A DNA stretch of 64,000 nt from Drosophila persimilis (taxonomy: Eukaryota; Arthropoda; Insecta; Diptera; Drosophilidae): NCBI RefSeq assembly GCF_003286085.1, contig NW_020825332.1:310001-374000 (forward strand), in the 5' to 3' direction. Below, one piece after another: positions 42,901-57,900 of this stretch. The stretch's first letter is position 1, and each line of letters opens with the position of its first letter. Below the pieces are notes generated by a model. It saw only the letters and a list, made by a program, of their open reading frames with translations. It did no database searches and was not told where the DNA came from. A program made the translations under genes and the position numbers.

Positions 42901-43517
42901 CTCCGGGCAGATCGAGGCTATGGCTGCCACAGTGGATAACTCTTTGGATGTCTACTTTGTGCCGGCCTTTAACGGATTGTACGCTCCTTACTGGAATCAA
43001 GATGCCAGGGGCGTCATATGTGGGTTGAGTGAGGAGACCACCAGTGAACATATTGTCCGCGCCACACTGGAGGCGGTCTGCTTTCAGGTCCGCGATATTC
43101 TCGACTCTATGCACAAGGATTGCAAGATCCCACTGGCCAAGCTGATGGTCGATGGGGGCATGACGGTTAACAACCTGTTCCTGCAGCTGCAGTCGGATTT
43201 AGTCGGAATTCATGTGCTTAGGGCCAAGATAGCAGAGACAACAGCGCTGGTTAGTGTTAACACACCTTTCGATAATGCTTCTTTAACCACTCAAATTTCA
43301 GGGCGCAGCAATGGCAGCGTACAAGGCTGTCGAGAATCGGTATTCCATGGAGGCTCCCCTTTCCAAATCAGGACCCAGGGAACCTGTCAAGCCGACGATA
43401 GGTTCTACTGAACGCAATCTTCGCTACCAAAAATGGAAAATGGCCATTGATCGATCCCTGAACTGGGAGACCTCCACTCTGCCCCAGGGCGAGCGTGAGG
43501 CTTTTGATGGAGCGTAA
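39980..43517 (+). CDS. Glycerol kinase
   Basis: Phosphorylates glycerol with ATP to glycerol-3-phosphate, the entry step for glycerol into lipid and carbohydrate metabolism. FGGY family. Exons 39980-40231, 42119-43249 and 43302-43517 give 532 aa. Visible motifs: phosphate-binding [12 protein letters not shown] near 18, NQREST near 93, active-site region [32 protein letters not shown], and the FGGY signature region [12 protein letters not shown], then [13 protein letters not shown] across the last intron. The 1.89-kb first intron contains the whole NitFhit gene on the opposite strand. Flies have more than one glycerol kinase gene (Gk1, Gk2); I cannot decide which this is, so no symbol is given. 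Confidence 0.92.
40352..41749 (-). CDS. NitFhit: Nitrilase and fragile histidine triad fusion protein
   Basis: An invertebrate fusion of a Nit1-type amidase (deaminated-glutathione amidase) and FHIT, a diadenosine polyphosphate hydrolase. A single exon of 465 aa. The nitrilase part (about 35-300) has its full triad: E76 in LFLPEC, K147 in YRKMHL, C188 in LQICYDLRF. The HIT part (about 320-450) has HVHFHVMP, with histidines 413, 415 and 417. The first 23 residues are basic and Ser/Gln-rich, so mitochondrial import from the first ATG is possible, while M24 (MASGREK) could give a cytosolic form. The gene lies entirely within the first intron of the glycerol kinase gene, antisense to it, so transcripts of the two can collide. 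Confidence 0.96.
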   Translation of the reverse strand: MSTLVKIIRQSISSQNRQQQLRKMASGREKIINGQSATIAVGQMRSTNDKVWNLNQVKELIKKAKSENAQMLFLPECCDFVGESRTQTIELAERLDGKLVAEYKELARCHQIWLSLGGIHELNDQGKIYNAHVLVSAKGELAGVYRKMHLFDATTKEVRLRESDTVSPGERLERPVATPAGQVGLQICYDLRFAEPAVLLRKLGAQILTYPAAFTYATGKAHWEILLRARAIETQCFVIAAAQQGWHNQKRQSWGHSMIISPWGKVLADCGGEKDLDIGTAKIDLSTLDSLYQSMPCFEHRRNDLYSLTAYNIRSREPDTDRAFAEHMVDKRTIFYESEHCFAFTNLRCVVEGHVLVSTKRVTPRLCGLDCAEITDMFATVCMVQRLLEKIYQTTSATVTVQDGAQAGQTVPHVHFHVMPRRKGDFGHNDQIYVKLEDCTESKPPRTLQERIDEAQVYRTYLSDS

Positions 43518-43728
43518 GCGACTCGACTCAAACACTGGCAAGAGAACCAACGGGAAGATTTAGATTAGCACCTGCAATTGTCCTAAAGTAGAGTCTTCTG
43601 CTTTCGTCTTTTTAGTTTTATTGCATATAAAAGTGTTGATGAAAAATGTAAAAAGGGGTCTCTGTGCGTCGCTGCTTTCTGGCAGTGTTTTATCCTTCGG
43701 TTACCGGATTTCGGTCTGGCCCGGTCGC

Positions 43729-45373
<1,645 letters not shown>

Positions 45374-47325
45374 TTTTGTCGTGTTTCTTTTGCGCCTCGT
45401 CGCAAAAGCTAGCTCCGATTAACCGCACCACTTCGATAGACTTTAAATGGATACAAAGAAGGGCGTTGCGTTCGTTCTATGGTGCAAAAACAAAAAATAC
45501 GAATGTCACTACGGGTACAGCGGAGCCTGCGCAAACACAAATGCTTTCTTTTCTGAATAGAAAAACATCTCCACTCCACTGCTTGTCTTGCTTATCAGCC
45601 AACTTTTCTCGCTGACATTGATTCTTCAATAGTCCTCTAAATTACCTCCGGTCCCAAAGCTAGATTTGTGCGATTATTGCCCTTTACACATATGCATATG
45701 CATACATATATGCAATATATACATAATATACACTCATTAACTTAAGTATTGGTACAGCAATAGCTTTTCCGTTTACTGATACTTTTAGAGCTTTTCAATC
45801 GCGAATTTAAGGAGACTATTAATTTTATTCGATCAATTAATCAATCTTCTTTAAGATGGGCTAATTTTTGAAAGACTATGACTTGCATGACTTTTAAAAT
45901 AGATTAAATAAAAAAAGTTCGTTCTCAAAGTCGAAAATTGAATTTTGCTACATGGCAACTACACAGAGATGTCGTGGTCAGTTTATCGGCAAAAGGCCCG
46001 TGGAGATGGCACGGTGTGTAACGTAGAGAGGGGATCATGAATTGGCATTCGATAGGGTGGGTGGTAATAAGCAGAAAATCCATGAAATTATTGGGCTTTT
46101 GTATTAATTGTTCGGTGCTTCTCAAAAAATAAATGAAACCGTTTATTAACATTGGTGCCACGATATATTTGTTGTCGATTTGTGCTACATAGATTTCGCG
46201 CTTAACAGCACACTGTAATGTACCAAGTATGACCACACTCGATAAGTTTTCAAATGCAACCCTGTGTATACGCAAAGATGGAGTCGAAAATTTATAATGG
46301 CGACAAATCTGTGAAAATCTTGTAAATAATCATAAAAATTGCATTGTCCCCAAAAATGCAAATGCAATAACGTGAAACGTGAGTGTAAAATAAATGCTAC
46401 GTAAAATTGGTTGAACCTGTGCTGTTTTCGCACAGTAACAAGTGCCTCGCGTGTGTGTCTGCGGCGGCAAAAAACCCAAATGTAAAAATATATAACAAAA
46501 TTCAGTTCACATAGGCCAATACAAAAGTAGTGATACATGTGTTTAATTTATTGTATCAGGAACCGTGGTACAAACTATCCCATCTAAAGTGTGCCATCAT
46601 CAATAACAAATGCTTTTGTGACAATAAAAAGGGGGAAAAAGTGCAAAAAAAACCTATGATTGCTTACAGGCAGAAGAGAGGAAGAGGAGGATGGTTGGCT
46701 GCCAAGTAGAAGCTGATAAATGCAACACGCGCGCCACCTGCTTGCCTCCCGCTCGCACTCATAGACAGAGTAAGCGCGCCCTTAAAACGAGCGTGCTGTG
46801 TGGGAGCGAGAAGGCGTGAGTGCGTGTCATAGCAGCTAAACAATATCCGATAGCTTAAGCGTTTTTCTATATTTTTTGTGTATTTTTGGTGTAAAGGATG
46901 GACAAAAAATGGTTAAATCCTTATTAATAGGCAGAGCCTACTTGCAAAAAACCTAAAATTTTAATGTCTTTATATTTCTGAACATCAGACGAGCAGCATA
47001 AGCGTGGCAATTATCTGAATAAATTAAGCAAAACACAAACACAGAAACGCACAAAGTGTGTGCAAAACAACGAACAAAACAAACCGAAGCAAAAGAACGG
47101 GACGGGAGAAGACAAGCGGAGCGGGAATAAGATAACTCGCCTGTAGAGGAGTGCTGAGCACACAGGACTGCAAAGTGGCGTCGCTACTGAAGATTAGGGC
47201 TGGGGCAGCAGCGGCGTCCATGTCCAAGGGGCGGCACAACAATAACCACTATTGCACCACTACCAGGAGAGCGCAGCAACAGCAGCAGCCGGTGTGGTGT
47301 CGCCAACTGTGGCCTTAAGCATGTA
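45374..47325. other. Divergent 5' region of the BTB gene and rno, probably including rno 5' UTR exon(s)
   Basis: No coding frame. A Motif 1-like word (TGGTCATACTT on minus) is at about 46209-46219. The stretch from about 46930 to 47325 is rich in AAACA/AGCAG and ends at a good donor (gtaagtgc, about 47327), so an untranslated first exon of rno ending there is likely. Confidence 0.4.
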
Positions 47326-47378
47326 GTAAGTGCAGGAAGTGCTTTTGCAATGATCGAATTCCAATTGAACTCTCCAAT

Positions 47379-47459
47379 CTATCTCTCTCTCTCTCTCTCT
47401 TTCTCTCCCTCGCTCTCTCCATCTCTCTCTCTCTCTGTCTCTGTCTCTCTCTCTCTCAT
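47379..47459 (+). repeat. CT-dinucleotide tract in the rno leader intron
   Basis: About 80 bp of nearly pure CT with a few interruptions, lying 25 bp before a plausible acceptor (cactcag, 47485). On the transcribed strand it is a giant polypyrimidine tract; as DNA it is a (GA)n site of the kind bound by GAF or CLAMP. Confidence 0.8.
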
Positions 47460-47589
47460 CCTTCCTTTGAATTGGAATCACTCAGGTCTTGAAGCAAGAA
47501 CCCGTTCTCTTACCAAGCACAAGATACGAGGGAGAAGAAGTAAATCAAAACAGCAGAAACACACAAAACCAACTCGACACCAATGAAAA

Positions 47590-50500
47590 ATGTCACAAAG
47601 AGGTAAGCGCGGTAATCAACATCATCATCAGTCGCATCATCCGCCGCCGCAGCAACAACAGCGTAAGGATGTTGAGCCGCAGCCGCCCCCCACCAAACGG
47701 CGTAAAGGTAGACCGCCCAATGGGGCAACAACAGCAGCGGCAGCAATAGCAGCAGCAGCGGCAGCAGCAGCAGCGGCGGCAGCGGGAACAGCAACAGGAG
47801 GAGATCGAGTTCCAGTTATACCATCGAGTAACAGCAAAAATGAGGTGGAACAGGAGCTGGATATTGGTGGAGGAGGAAGTGGACTACTTGGAGCCGCCAG
47901 CAGCAGCAGCAGCATTACCAAATCCAAGTCAACGAAGCTGGCCAAGTCGTCTAGTAAAAGCAAGTCTCAGGGGGCGAGTTCGAGCAGCTCCTGGCAGGCA
48001 CGGTCCGTGGCAGACATTAAAATGTCGAGCATCTACAATCGCAGCTCAACGGAGGCCCCAGCTGAACTTTACCGGTAAGTAGTCGACGAAAGATGAAAGG
48101 TGAAAGGTGAAAGGCAGTGGCTCTGCATCAGCTTCTGCCTCTGCCTCTGCCTCTGGTTCTGCTTTGAATTTGAATCTCTCTAAAAAGCTCCGTTCTCTTC
48201 CCATCCTATTTGCAGCAAGGATCTCATTAGCGCAATGAAATTGCCAGACTCGGAGCCATTGGCCAACTATGAGTATTTAGTTGTTGCGGATCAATGGAAG
48301 CAGGAGTGGGAGAAGGGCGTACAAGTACCTGTCAACCCCGACTCTCTTCCCGAGCCATGCGTTTACGTTCTGCCCGAGCCAATTGTGTCCCCAGCCCACG
48401 ACTTTAAGCTGTGAGTGCTAAGATCCTTGATCCACCAATTCCACCAGTCCCCACCAATCCTACTAATCCCAATTTGACCCTGAAATTGACCTTGGAAGTT
48501 ATACTAACTCTCTCCCTATCTAATTTGTAGTCCGAAAAATCGCTATCTGCGCATTACCAAAGACGAGCACTATTCGCCGGAGCTGCATTGCCTGACGAAT
48601 GTCGTTGCCTTGGCGGAGAACACCTGTGCCTACGACATAGATCCCATTGACGAGGCCTGGCTGCGTCTCTACAATAGCGATCGTGCCCAATGCGGTGCTT
48701 TCCACATAAACGAGACGCAGTTCGAGCGCGTCATTGAGGAGCTGGAGGTGAGTGTTCCCTCAGAGTGTTCCCTACCCTTCGAAACAGTTCTTCATTTGAG
48801 GGTGAATTTTCGTCAGGTTCGTTGCTGGGAGCAGATTCAGGTCATTCTTAAGCAAGAGGAAGGCTTGGGCATCGAGTTCGATGAGAACGTCATCTGCGAT
48901 GTTTGCCGGTCCCCCGACTCCGAGGAGGCCAACGAAATGGTATTCTGTGATAATTGCAATATCTGTGTGCATCAGGCTTGTTACGGCATTACAGCAATCC
49001 CATCAGGTGAGCAGCGTCGGCGACAGCGACAGCGAAGCATCTCCTAGGCCTTAGTGCATAGTCCACAACATTTAATTTGTGTTTGCCCTTGTTTTGCAGG
49101 TCAATGGCTATGTCGCACCTGCTCCATGGGCATAACGCCTGACTGCGTGCTCTGTCCGAACAAGGCTGGTGCCATGAAGTCCAACAAATCGGGCAAGCAC
49201 TGGGCACACGTCTCCTGCGCCCTGTGGATACCAGAAGTCAGCATTGGATGTGTGGATCGCATGGAGCCCATAACAAAAATCTCAAGCATTCCTCAATCGC
49301 GTTGGTCTCTGGTCTGCGTGCTCTGCCGCAAGCGCGTGGGCAGCTGCATCCAGTGCTCGGTGAAGCCCTGCAAAACAGCCTACCATGTGACCTGCGCATT
49401 CCAGCACGGCTTGGAGATGCGGGCCATCATCGAAGAGGGCAATGCCGAAGATGGCGTCAAGTTGCGTTCCTATTGCCAGAAGCACAGCATGAGCAAGGGC
49501 AAGAAGGAGAACGCTGGCGGTGCAAGTGGGGGAGGCAGTGCCTCGGTCACGAGTTCCATGCACAAAGCGAACAAGTACGCCACGGGCACAGGCGACGGAG
49601 CAAACGAGGGCAGCAGTGCGTGCGGCAAGACAGGAGAGGATCAACGCAGGCGTAAGAATCATCGAAAGAACGACATGACCTCCGAGGAGCGTAACCAGGC
49701 AAGAGCTCAGCGTCTACAGGTATGTGAAATCGATGATCGATCGGTGAATATCGATCGTTACGCTTTGTTACGCATGTTTCCATGAATTCCCTTTGCTTTT
49801 CATTCTCAGGAGGTGGAGGCGGAGTTCGACAAGCATGTGAACATCAATGACATCAGCTGTCATCTGTTCGATGTGGACGACGATGCCATTGTGGCCATAT
49901 ACAATTACTGGAAGCTGAAGCGGAAGTCGCGCCACAATCGGGAGCTGATACCGCCCAAGTCCGAGGACGTGGAGATGATAGCCCGCAAGCAGGAGCAGCA
50001 GGACTTGGAGAACCACAAGCTGGTGGTTCACTTGCGGCAGGATCTGGAGCGAGTTCGCAATCTCTGCTACATGGTTAGCCGGAGGGAGAAGCTGTCGCGC
50101 TCCCTCTTCAAGCTACGCGAGCAGGTCTTCTACAAGCAGCTGGGAGTGCTCGACGAGACGCGCCTGGACAAGCAGCAGCAGAAGCAGGACGATAAGCAGC
50201 GCCCCGCCTTGGACATGGACGCTGTCATCTATGCCAACGATGGGCCCACGTTGTACGATCGCTTCTACAGCTCGGCTGGAGGACAAACTGTGCCGGCACA
50301 GTACCAGAATCTGGAGTACGTCCTCGAGCAGCTCATGGGCAAGCTACAGAGTGGCAAGCAGGGGCGTGGACGTGCCTCCCAGTCCCCCAACAAGCGTAAG
50401 CAGGTGGCCAAAGCTTCCCCCACCAAGAAGCTCAACAATGGCGCCATTACCTCCCGCACATCTTCTCCAGAGAAGCCGGCAGCGATGGGCAAGGTGCCAT

Positions 50501-53500
50501 CCACATCCACATCCACCGCCACCGCTGCCAAAGTGCGGGGTGCGCCGCCTGGGAAGCCGCCTGCAGGGAGGCGTGCCTCGAAGAGCGGCGCGGCGACGGG
50601 GACGTCGACCCACAATAAAACCCAATCGCAATCGCATTCCCACATCCGGAGCAGTGCGTCCTCCCATACGTCAAGCGGCAGTTCATCATCGGGTGATTCC
50701 AGCTCGCCGAACGGCACCAGCAGCTCCGACAGTTCCTCTGCAAGCGATTCGGGCAGTGAGAGCGGAAGCTCAAGCGCACCCAGCGGAATCTCAAGGCGAA
50801 AATCCACCACAGGGAGTCCTCTCAAAAAGCAAAGCTACGCCCGCTCCGTGGAGCAGCGACAGAAGCAGCGCCAGCGGCGTCAGAGTGAGGCGGCTGCGGG
50901 TGCGTCTGCGGCGTCTCCGAACTCAAGATCTGCCACCAGCTCCAGCGAAGATGAGGATGAGCAGCAGAGGCGGCGGCAGGAGCCGGAGCGTGAGCGAGAG
51001 CGAGACGGCCGCGGACGTGGAGCAATATACAACAAAACAGTACCTAACAGAACCCAGCCAACTAAGTCAAAGCAGAGCACTCAAGCAGATGCAGGATCAG
51101 GCGCAGGAACAGGAACAGGAGCCGCAGTCGAAACGGGTGCGAGAAGAAAACTGTCTACTAACACACGAGGACTGGCTCAGATGCACAAAGATGCCGAGGA
51201 GAGCTTGTCGAGCGATGAAAGTGAAGAGCTGCTGCCTCTGAAGAACGAACGGCAACGCGAGGCCGCCTTATCGTCGGGACTGGCGGCGTCTGGCCCGACC
51301 ACCGGAGGCCGCAAGATGGGGCAACACATTTACTCCGACTCGGAGAGTAGCTCCTCCTCCAACGAGAAGGAGCTGGAAGAAATAACCGCTGTCGAGAGCA
51401 ACGTCAGCGACTCGCAGAACCAGCAGACGATACGAACGAAGGCGGCCATGAAGGAGTTTGTGCCAGGGACAGCTGCGACAACGACTCAATCAGCCTCGAG
51501 TGCCACAGCCGCTGCCAGCAAATTCACAAAATCCACAAAGGAGGCAAAAGAAGGAGCCAGCAGTTGCAAGGCGAACTCCAACGCCAAGTTGCCATATCCA
51601 GCGGATCTTCTGGTGGTTCCACAGCGCCAGGCGGCCAAGAAGGCATCCGAAAACATGCGCTCCACGAATCTCGCCGCAACGCTGCAGCCAGATGCCGCGG
51701 ATAGAATGCGGGAGCCGGAAAGCCACCCGGCCACCACGATTGCCAAGAACAAGCTGAAGGACTCTGGCTCGAAGCAAGCGACGGAGGCGGACAAATTCGG
51801 AGGTGGAGACAAGGTGCGATCCAAAGAGCAGTCCAAGTCCACGGCGAAGTCGGCTGGAGAAGCGATAGTGGAACGTGGAAAGCGTGGCAGACCGCCCAAG
51901 GTGCCGAGAGAGCCCCCTGCCCCCTCCACCAGCAGCACCGAAAAAGAGAAACCACCTCCGCCTGCCGAAGCAAAGTCCACTGCTCCTGCCGCAAAGCCTA
52001 CCGCGGCCAAGACCAGTTTTGCTGTCTCCTATGTGCCGCAGCGTCAGGCAGCCAAGAAGGCGGCGGAACAGCTGAAAAGCAGCAAGCCCCTTCAGGACAC
52101 CACCTTCTCCACTGCGAACGAGTCTGCAGAGAAGGAGCCAGCGGCGACGACAGCGACAACGACGGGGATGACTACGTTAGGAGTAGCCACGAGTTCGCCG
52201 GCAAAGCCCTCGAGAAGAACTTCGCTGAAGGAAGCACCGAACACTCCAAAGGAAAGTTCTGCTAACCGAAGAAAGTCCAAGGAGGAGGCGGCAGCGGCAG
52301 CGAAAACGACAACACCGATCAAGCGTCGGATTGCGGCACCCAATCTGTCCAGCTCCAGCTCCGGGGACAGTGATAGCTCCAGTTCCTCCAGCAGCTCGGG
52401 GAGCAGCTCGAGCAGTGGCAGTGGCAGTGACTCCGATAGCGACTCGCAGGCCAGCGATGCAGAGAAACCAAGGCAAGCAGGCAAGGAGCCAGCTCCAAGC
52501 GCTGCTGCACCGTGCAGTACCGTGTCCTCCAATGTGCCAAAGCGTTCACCGCGCAAATCTGTGGACAAGCCTACAGCATCGGCAGCAGCCGCAGCAGCAG
52601 CCGCCGCAACTCCCGCGCCGCCCCCGCCTCCACAGCCTCTAACTGCAAGGACACGTCAGAACTCCACCAACAAATCGCCAAAGAGAGTACCCCAAAAGTC
52701 AGTGGCAACTGTTGACATTCAGGACGATGCCCAAAGCGCCCCCAAAACGCACTCCCATCGACGTCAATCCTCTCCAGACGAGGGATCGAAGCAAGTCCAG
52801 TCGGAGCAAATCACCAAAAGAGCAACACGTGGCTCCAAGTCCCGCCCTCCCTCGCCAGTAGTCAAGTCATCGCCAGAGAAACAGACCGCCCGACGAAAGT
52901 CCCGAGCCGACGAGTCCCCCAAAAAGCTACCAAACCTGGAGCACGAAATCAACCAGAGGAAGGCGGCCAGCGGAAAAGCTACCAGCGCGTTGGACAAGAT
53001 GCTGGACAAGAAGCAGCAGCAAATCAACAATTCCACGCCAGCGTCGCCGCCCAGAAAGTCACTCACACCCACGCCTACGCCGCCTCCAGCTCGTTCGCCG
53101 CTGCCGGAGAAGCTCCAGCGGGAGCCCGAGCCAGTCGTCGAGCCCGAGGTGGAGACAGAGATAGAGCCCGCAACGGAGGCTGGGGAATTGCCCATGGATA
53201 TTGATGAGGAGCTCACCACCGCTCCAACGCACACGCAGCTATCGGCCAACGCCAGCAAATTGGCGGACATCATTGACGACGAGCGACCGCCTGCCGCTCC
53301 ACTTCCTGCCTCGCCCACACCCACGCCCACCTCCAACGACGAGCTGTCGGATGCCGGCAGTGATCTCAGCGAGCGGTGTCGCAGTCGCTGGCGCTCGAGG
53401 CGTAGGAGGAGGAGACGCAGCCACGAGCCAGACGAAGAGCACACCCATCACACGCAGCACCTCCTGAACGAGATGGAAATGGCCCGCGAGTTGGAGGAGG

Positions 53501-54183
53501 AGAGGAAGAACGAGCTGTTGGCGAATGCCAGTAAGTATTCGGCGTCAACGTCGTCTCCAGCAGTGACGGTTATCCCACCCGATCCCCCGGAAATCATTGA
53601 ATTGGATTCGAACTCGGCAAACTCGGGAGGAGATCAGCAGCAGCAGCAGCAACAGCAGCAGCCGTTGCCACAACAGTTGATGGTACACTCGCCCTCAAGC
53701 GAGGTAGCCTCTACCATTCAGCAGCAGCAGCAGCCCCCGCCTTCGCATCAGACCTTAATCGACCAGTTGCCTGTGGAACACATGGCCCCAGTGCTGACAA
53801 CCGGTCCAGCGGCCCCTTGTGTCCTAGAGCCGATTGTGGACACCATTCTAGAGATGGAGGACAGCAAATTTGCGAATAACTTTGCCTCGAGCCTAGCCAG
53901 CGTCCTGAATCCACCCAATCCCGGGCAGATGAGTCTCCTTGGATCGAGCCTGGACAGAGGCGAGCAGATCTCCGAGGAGGATAGTATCCAGGCCACACGA
54001 AATCTCCTGGAGAAATTGCGCAAGACCAAGCGGAAGGCCCAGGACGACTGCTGCTCGAAGGAAGCCGTTGACTTGTTGCCTCCAACGCCAGCCATACCGT
54101 CAGTGTTCCCCTTCCACAATGCTGCTGACCCCGAGGATATTATTCACGCCCAGAAGGAGCAGCAGCAGCAACAACAGCAGCAA

Positions 54184-54215
<32 letters not shown>

Positions 54216-54963
54216 GCAGCAGCAACAAAGCTGTCTGTATGGCAACTCCTCGGGACCGAACTCTGTGGCTTCCCTGACGATCAAGGATTCGCCGATGACA
54301 GCCAACAGTGGAAGCTATGCCAACAGCTTAACGAACACTCCGAATGCCACGCCCACGAACGCCACAATGGGCAACAATCTGGGAGCAAGCGGTGGCTACC
54401 AGGTGAACTTTGGCAACTCCCAGCAGGCGCCGCCCCTGAGCTGCTTCCTTGAGAAGTCGCCCCACCAGAAGGGAGGCTGTCCGCTCTCCAACAACGGCGG
54501 AGCAGTCCCGGGGGCCACTCCAGACTTTGTGGACCTGGCTGCGGCGGCCGTGAAGAATAGTCTCGGAAGCTACCAAGCCGGAGCACCGGTTACGGCCCAG
54601 TCCGGGGCAGGAAGCAACAGCAACAAGCTCAGCGACTACGACGAGAACACCCGCATGCAGTCGCCCTTCGGCAGGATGCAGCGCTGGAACGAAAACGATC
54701 TCATAGCAGCGCGGCGCAGCAGCTCCCCCAGCTCTGTCTCGGAGTCCAACGACCAGCCGCCAGCAACTGTGGCTGCCCGCAACATATCGCAGCTGGAGGG
54801 ATGCAAGACCTTCTTCAACAGCTACGCCAGTGGCAATGGTGGCGGCGGGAGTGCTGTCAATCCCACAGCCCCCTACAGTCATGCTCCCCTGGTCAATGGC
54901 ATTGACGGCATGTCCATGTTCAGCAACGCAGCGGCTCCGCAGCAACAAACGACGCCGACCCAC

Positions 54964-54995
<32 letters not shown>

Positions 54996-57900
54996 GCAGC
55001 AGCAGAGGACGCCGAATAGTCAATTCAACGGAGGAATCTATCCGCAGCTGGCGGTGATGATGCACACTCAGTCAACGACAACGGAATCGACTCCGAGCTT
55101 GTACGGCAATGGTGGAGTGGGCGTGGTGCCTGGTGTTGGTGTGGGTGTGGGAGCTGTGCCGACAACACTACCACTGGCACCGCCACCACAAGCACCCCAG
55201 TACTCCGGGACGCCGTACACGACGCCCAGCCTGGGAATGCTGCCCGTTCAGCAGCAGCCTGTTGTTCCGCCCGTGCAAGTTTCGACTACCCCGAACCATC
55301 AGTTTGCCCTGGCCTCGCCGGTAGACGGAAAGATTCCCGCCTACCCTGCCCATCCGGCTCACCCAGCCCATCCCGCCCATCCTGCCCATCCTGCTCATCC
55401 AGCTCAACTGCTTAGCAGTTGCGTGGAGGCAGCGGTTGTGTCGATGATGCCGCCAACGACACCGGTGGCCGTGGCAGCCAAAGAGTCGCCAAACAAGAGG
55501 AGCAGCGCCAACAGCGGGAGTGCAGCGAAGAAGCAGCCAAACAAATCCCCACAACTGCCGCAGGGGAAATCTCCTGGAAAGTCGCCCAGGCAACCCGTGC
55601 AGCCGCAGCCGCCGACGCCTCCTGCGCCCGCTCCGGCCGTGGCTCTGCCGCCATCCAAGTACGATCCACTGACACACACGATTCAGGGCAAGCCCCGACA
55701 ACGCGCCCCGAGGGGAAGTGGCGGCTCCGGGGCTCCTGGTAGAGGCAGGGGACGAGGCAGAGGACGAGGTCGCGGGGCAGGGGCTGCCAGTGGAATGGCC
55801 TTGCCCCTTCCGCCGCCCATGTCGGATTACGGAAGCAACACGCACATAGTCAACAACCTGGTGGGCACGCCCTTCGAGTTCAACAACTACGACGACGACA
55901 TCACGGGACCAGGAGTGGAGAATCTGCAGTCGCTGAGGGATCGGCGCAGAAGCTTCGAGCTGCGAACACCACGAGGACAGCCCAAGCCCACGCCAGCGCC
56001 CACTGCAGCGACGACAACGAATCCGCTGCTGCATCCCGTGCTGCCAGGGCCCGTGGACATGAGGACCTACAATCTCGGATTTGAGGCTCCGCATAGCACG
56101 GCCTCCCAGGAGGCCTACCAGAACAACCTCCTGGGAGCCTTCGACTCCGGCACCGCTGACCAAACGCTGAGCGAGTTCGACGAGGAAGATGAACGCCAGT
56201 TCCAGTCGGCCCTCAGGGCAACAGGGACTGGCACCTCGCCCAGCAAGCACCCAGCGGTTTCAGCAGCGCCAGTCGCTCCTGCTCCAGCTCCAGCTGCAAA
56301 CTCTCAACCGCCCGCGAACCTGCTCCTGCACTCGACAGAGGCCAATCAGATGGCACCCAGTGTCGCTGCCACAGGAGGCGCCACCCACCTGATGGAGGGA
56401 TCGTTGGTTGAGGCTTCCCTAGAGGCAACCTCGGAGGAGGTCTCAATAGACTCGGACACGACGATTATGAACAGCAAAACGTCCATTTGCGATGCCCGCA
56501 ACCAGCTGAAGCTGAAGATCAAGAGCCCCTTGGCGTACTCCGGGGAGCACTACGGCGCGATGGCGAACAGCCTGAGCAGCAGCTTGAGCCTCTCCAGCAG
56601 CACTCTGGTGCAGTCCTCGAGTGCTGTGCAAACCACAGTGTCCACCTCCACGGTGGTCAGTGCTTCCTCCGTGGGGAGCGGCAACTCGCGACGAATGCGA
56701 AAGAAGGAGCTGCTCAGCCTGTACGTGGTGCAGAAAGACAACCTCAACGACGACAGCTCCTGCGGGCTTCCTGCGGCCTCCGACAGCCTTCCCCTGGGCC
56801 CCGACTTCTTGCGCAAGTCTGAGGAGGAGGAGGATGTGTCCACCGGCAATGGCAACGGGTCCAAGAGGTTCAAGAAGAACTCCAGCAGCAGGGAACTGCG
56901 CGCTCTCGACGCCAATTCAGTGCTGGTGGAGGACCAACAGCTCGCAGGTGCTTCGGGCGGCGGAGCAGGAACGGCGTCTGGCGATGGAAGACGTCGCAGC
57001 GCGTGCAGCTCGGGAAGCAACAACGACAACAACGGCAAGACCGGCGCGGCCACCAGTGCAGGTAAGCGTCGAGGACGGAGCAAGACCCTCGAGAGCAGCG
57101 AAGACGATCATCAGACGCCCAAGCTGAAGATTAAGATCCGGGGCTTGTCGGGCAGCGAGGCAGTCGCGTCTGCGGGCATTTCCAATGCGGGCGACAGCAA
57201 GAGCTACAGCTATGAGATGACCCGCAGGGCCTGTCCTCCCAAGAAGCGCCTGACCAGCAACTACAGCACACCCACGCTGGAGGAGATCAAGAGGGACTCC
57301 ATGAACTATCGTAAGAAAGTCATGCAGGACTTTGACAAGGGCGAGGAGAACAACAAGCAGGATAGCTCCGGCCTACCTCTAGATGGGGAAGCCCTGATGC
57401 CGCAGCCTCCCAGCAAGCGGCCCAAGTCGTCAAAGCCGAAGAAGGACAAAAAGGAGAAGAAACGTCAAAAGCAGAAGCAGCTGATCTTGAACAGTAGCTC
57501 AGCCACCACCACGATGACCACCACGTTGATTGAGAACACGGCCAGTGCCTCTCCAGGCGATAAGCCAAAGCTGATCTTACGAATCAACAAGCGCAAGACC
57601 GAGACGTCGACGAAAATCACGTGCTTGGAGCAGCCGCCGGTTAACGAGGCACCGCTGCGCCTGAAGATAGCTAGAAACTTGTCGGGAGGAGGCTATATCA
57701 TCGGCGCTAAGGCTGAAAAGAAGGAAGATCCGCCACCGGATCCCCCACCAGATCCAAACCAGCCGAATGTGTCTCCAGCTAACGAGCTGCCGCTGATGGC
57801 TCCTCTCGGGGAGACATCGCCCCAAGGGCTGCTTCTCAACAGCTTTACGCCGCATTCCCAGAATGCGAATGCCTCCCCAGCGCTGCTGGGCAAGGACAGC

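Noticed and set aside
50231-51241. 336-aa plus-strand frame overlapping rno
   Set aside because: A shifted frame inside the large rno exon. Pro/Arg/Ser-rich nonsense composition and no conserved motif. Other long shadows at 52764-53444, 54328-55065 and 55168-56250 are rejected likewise.
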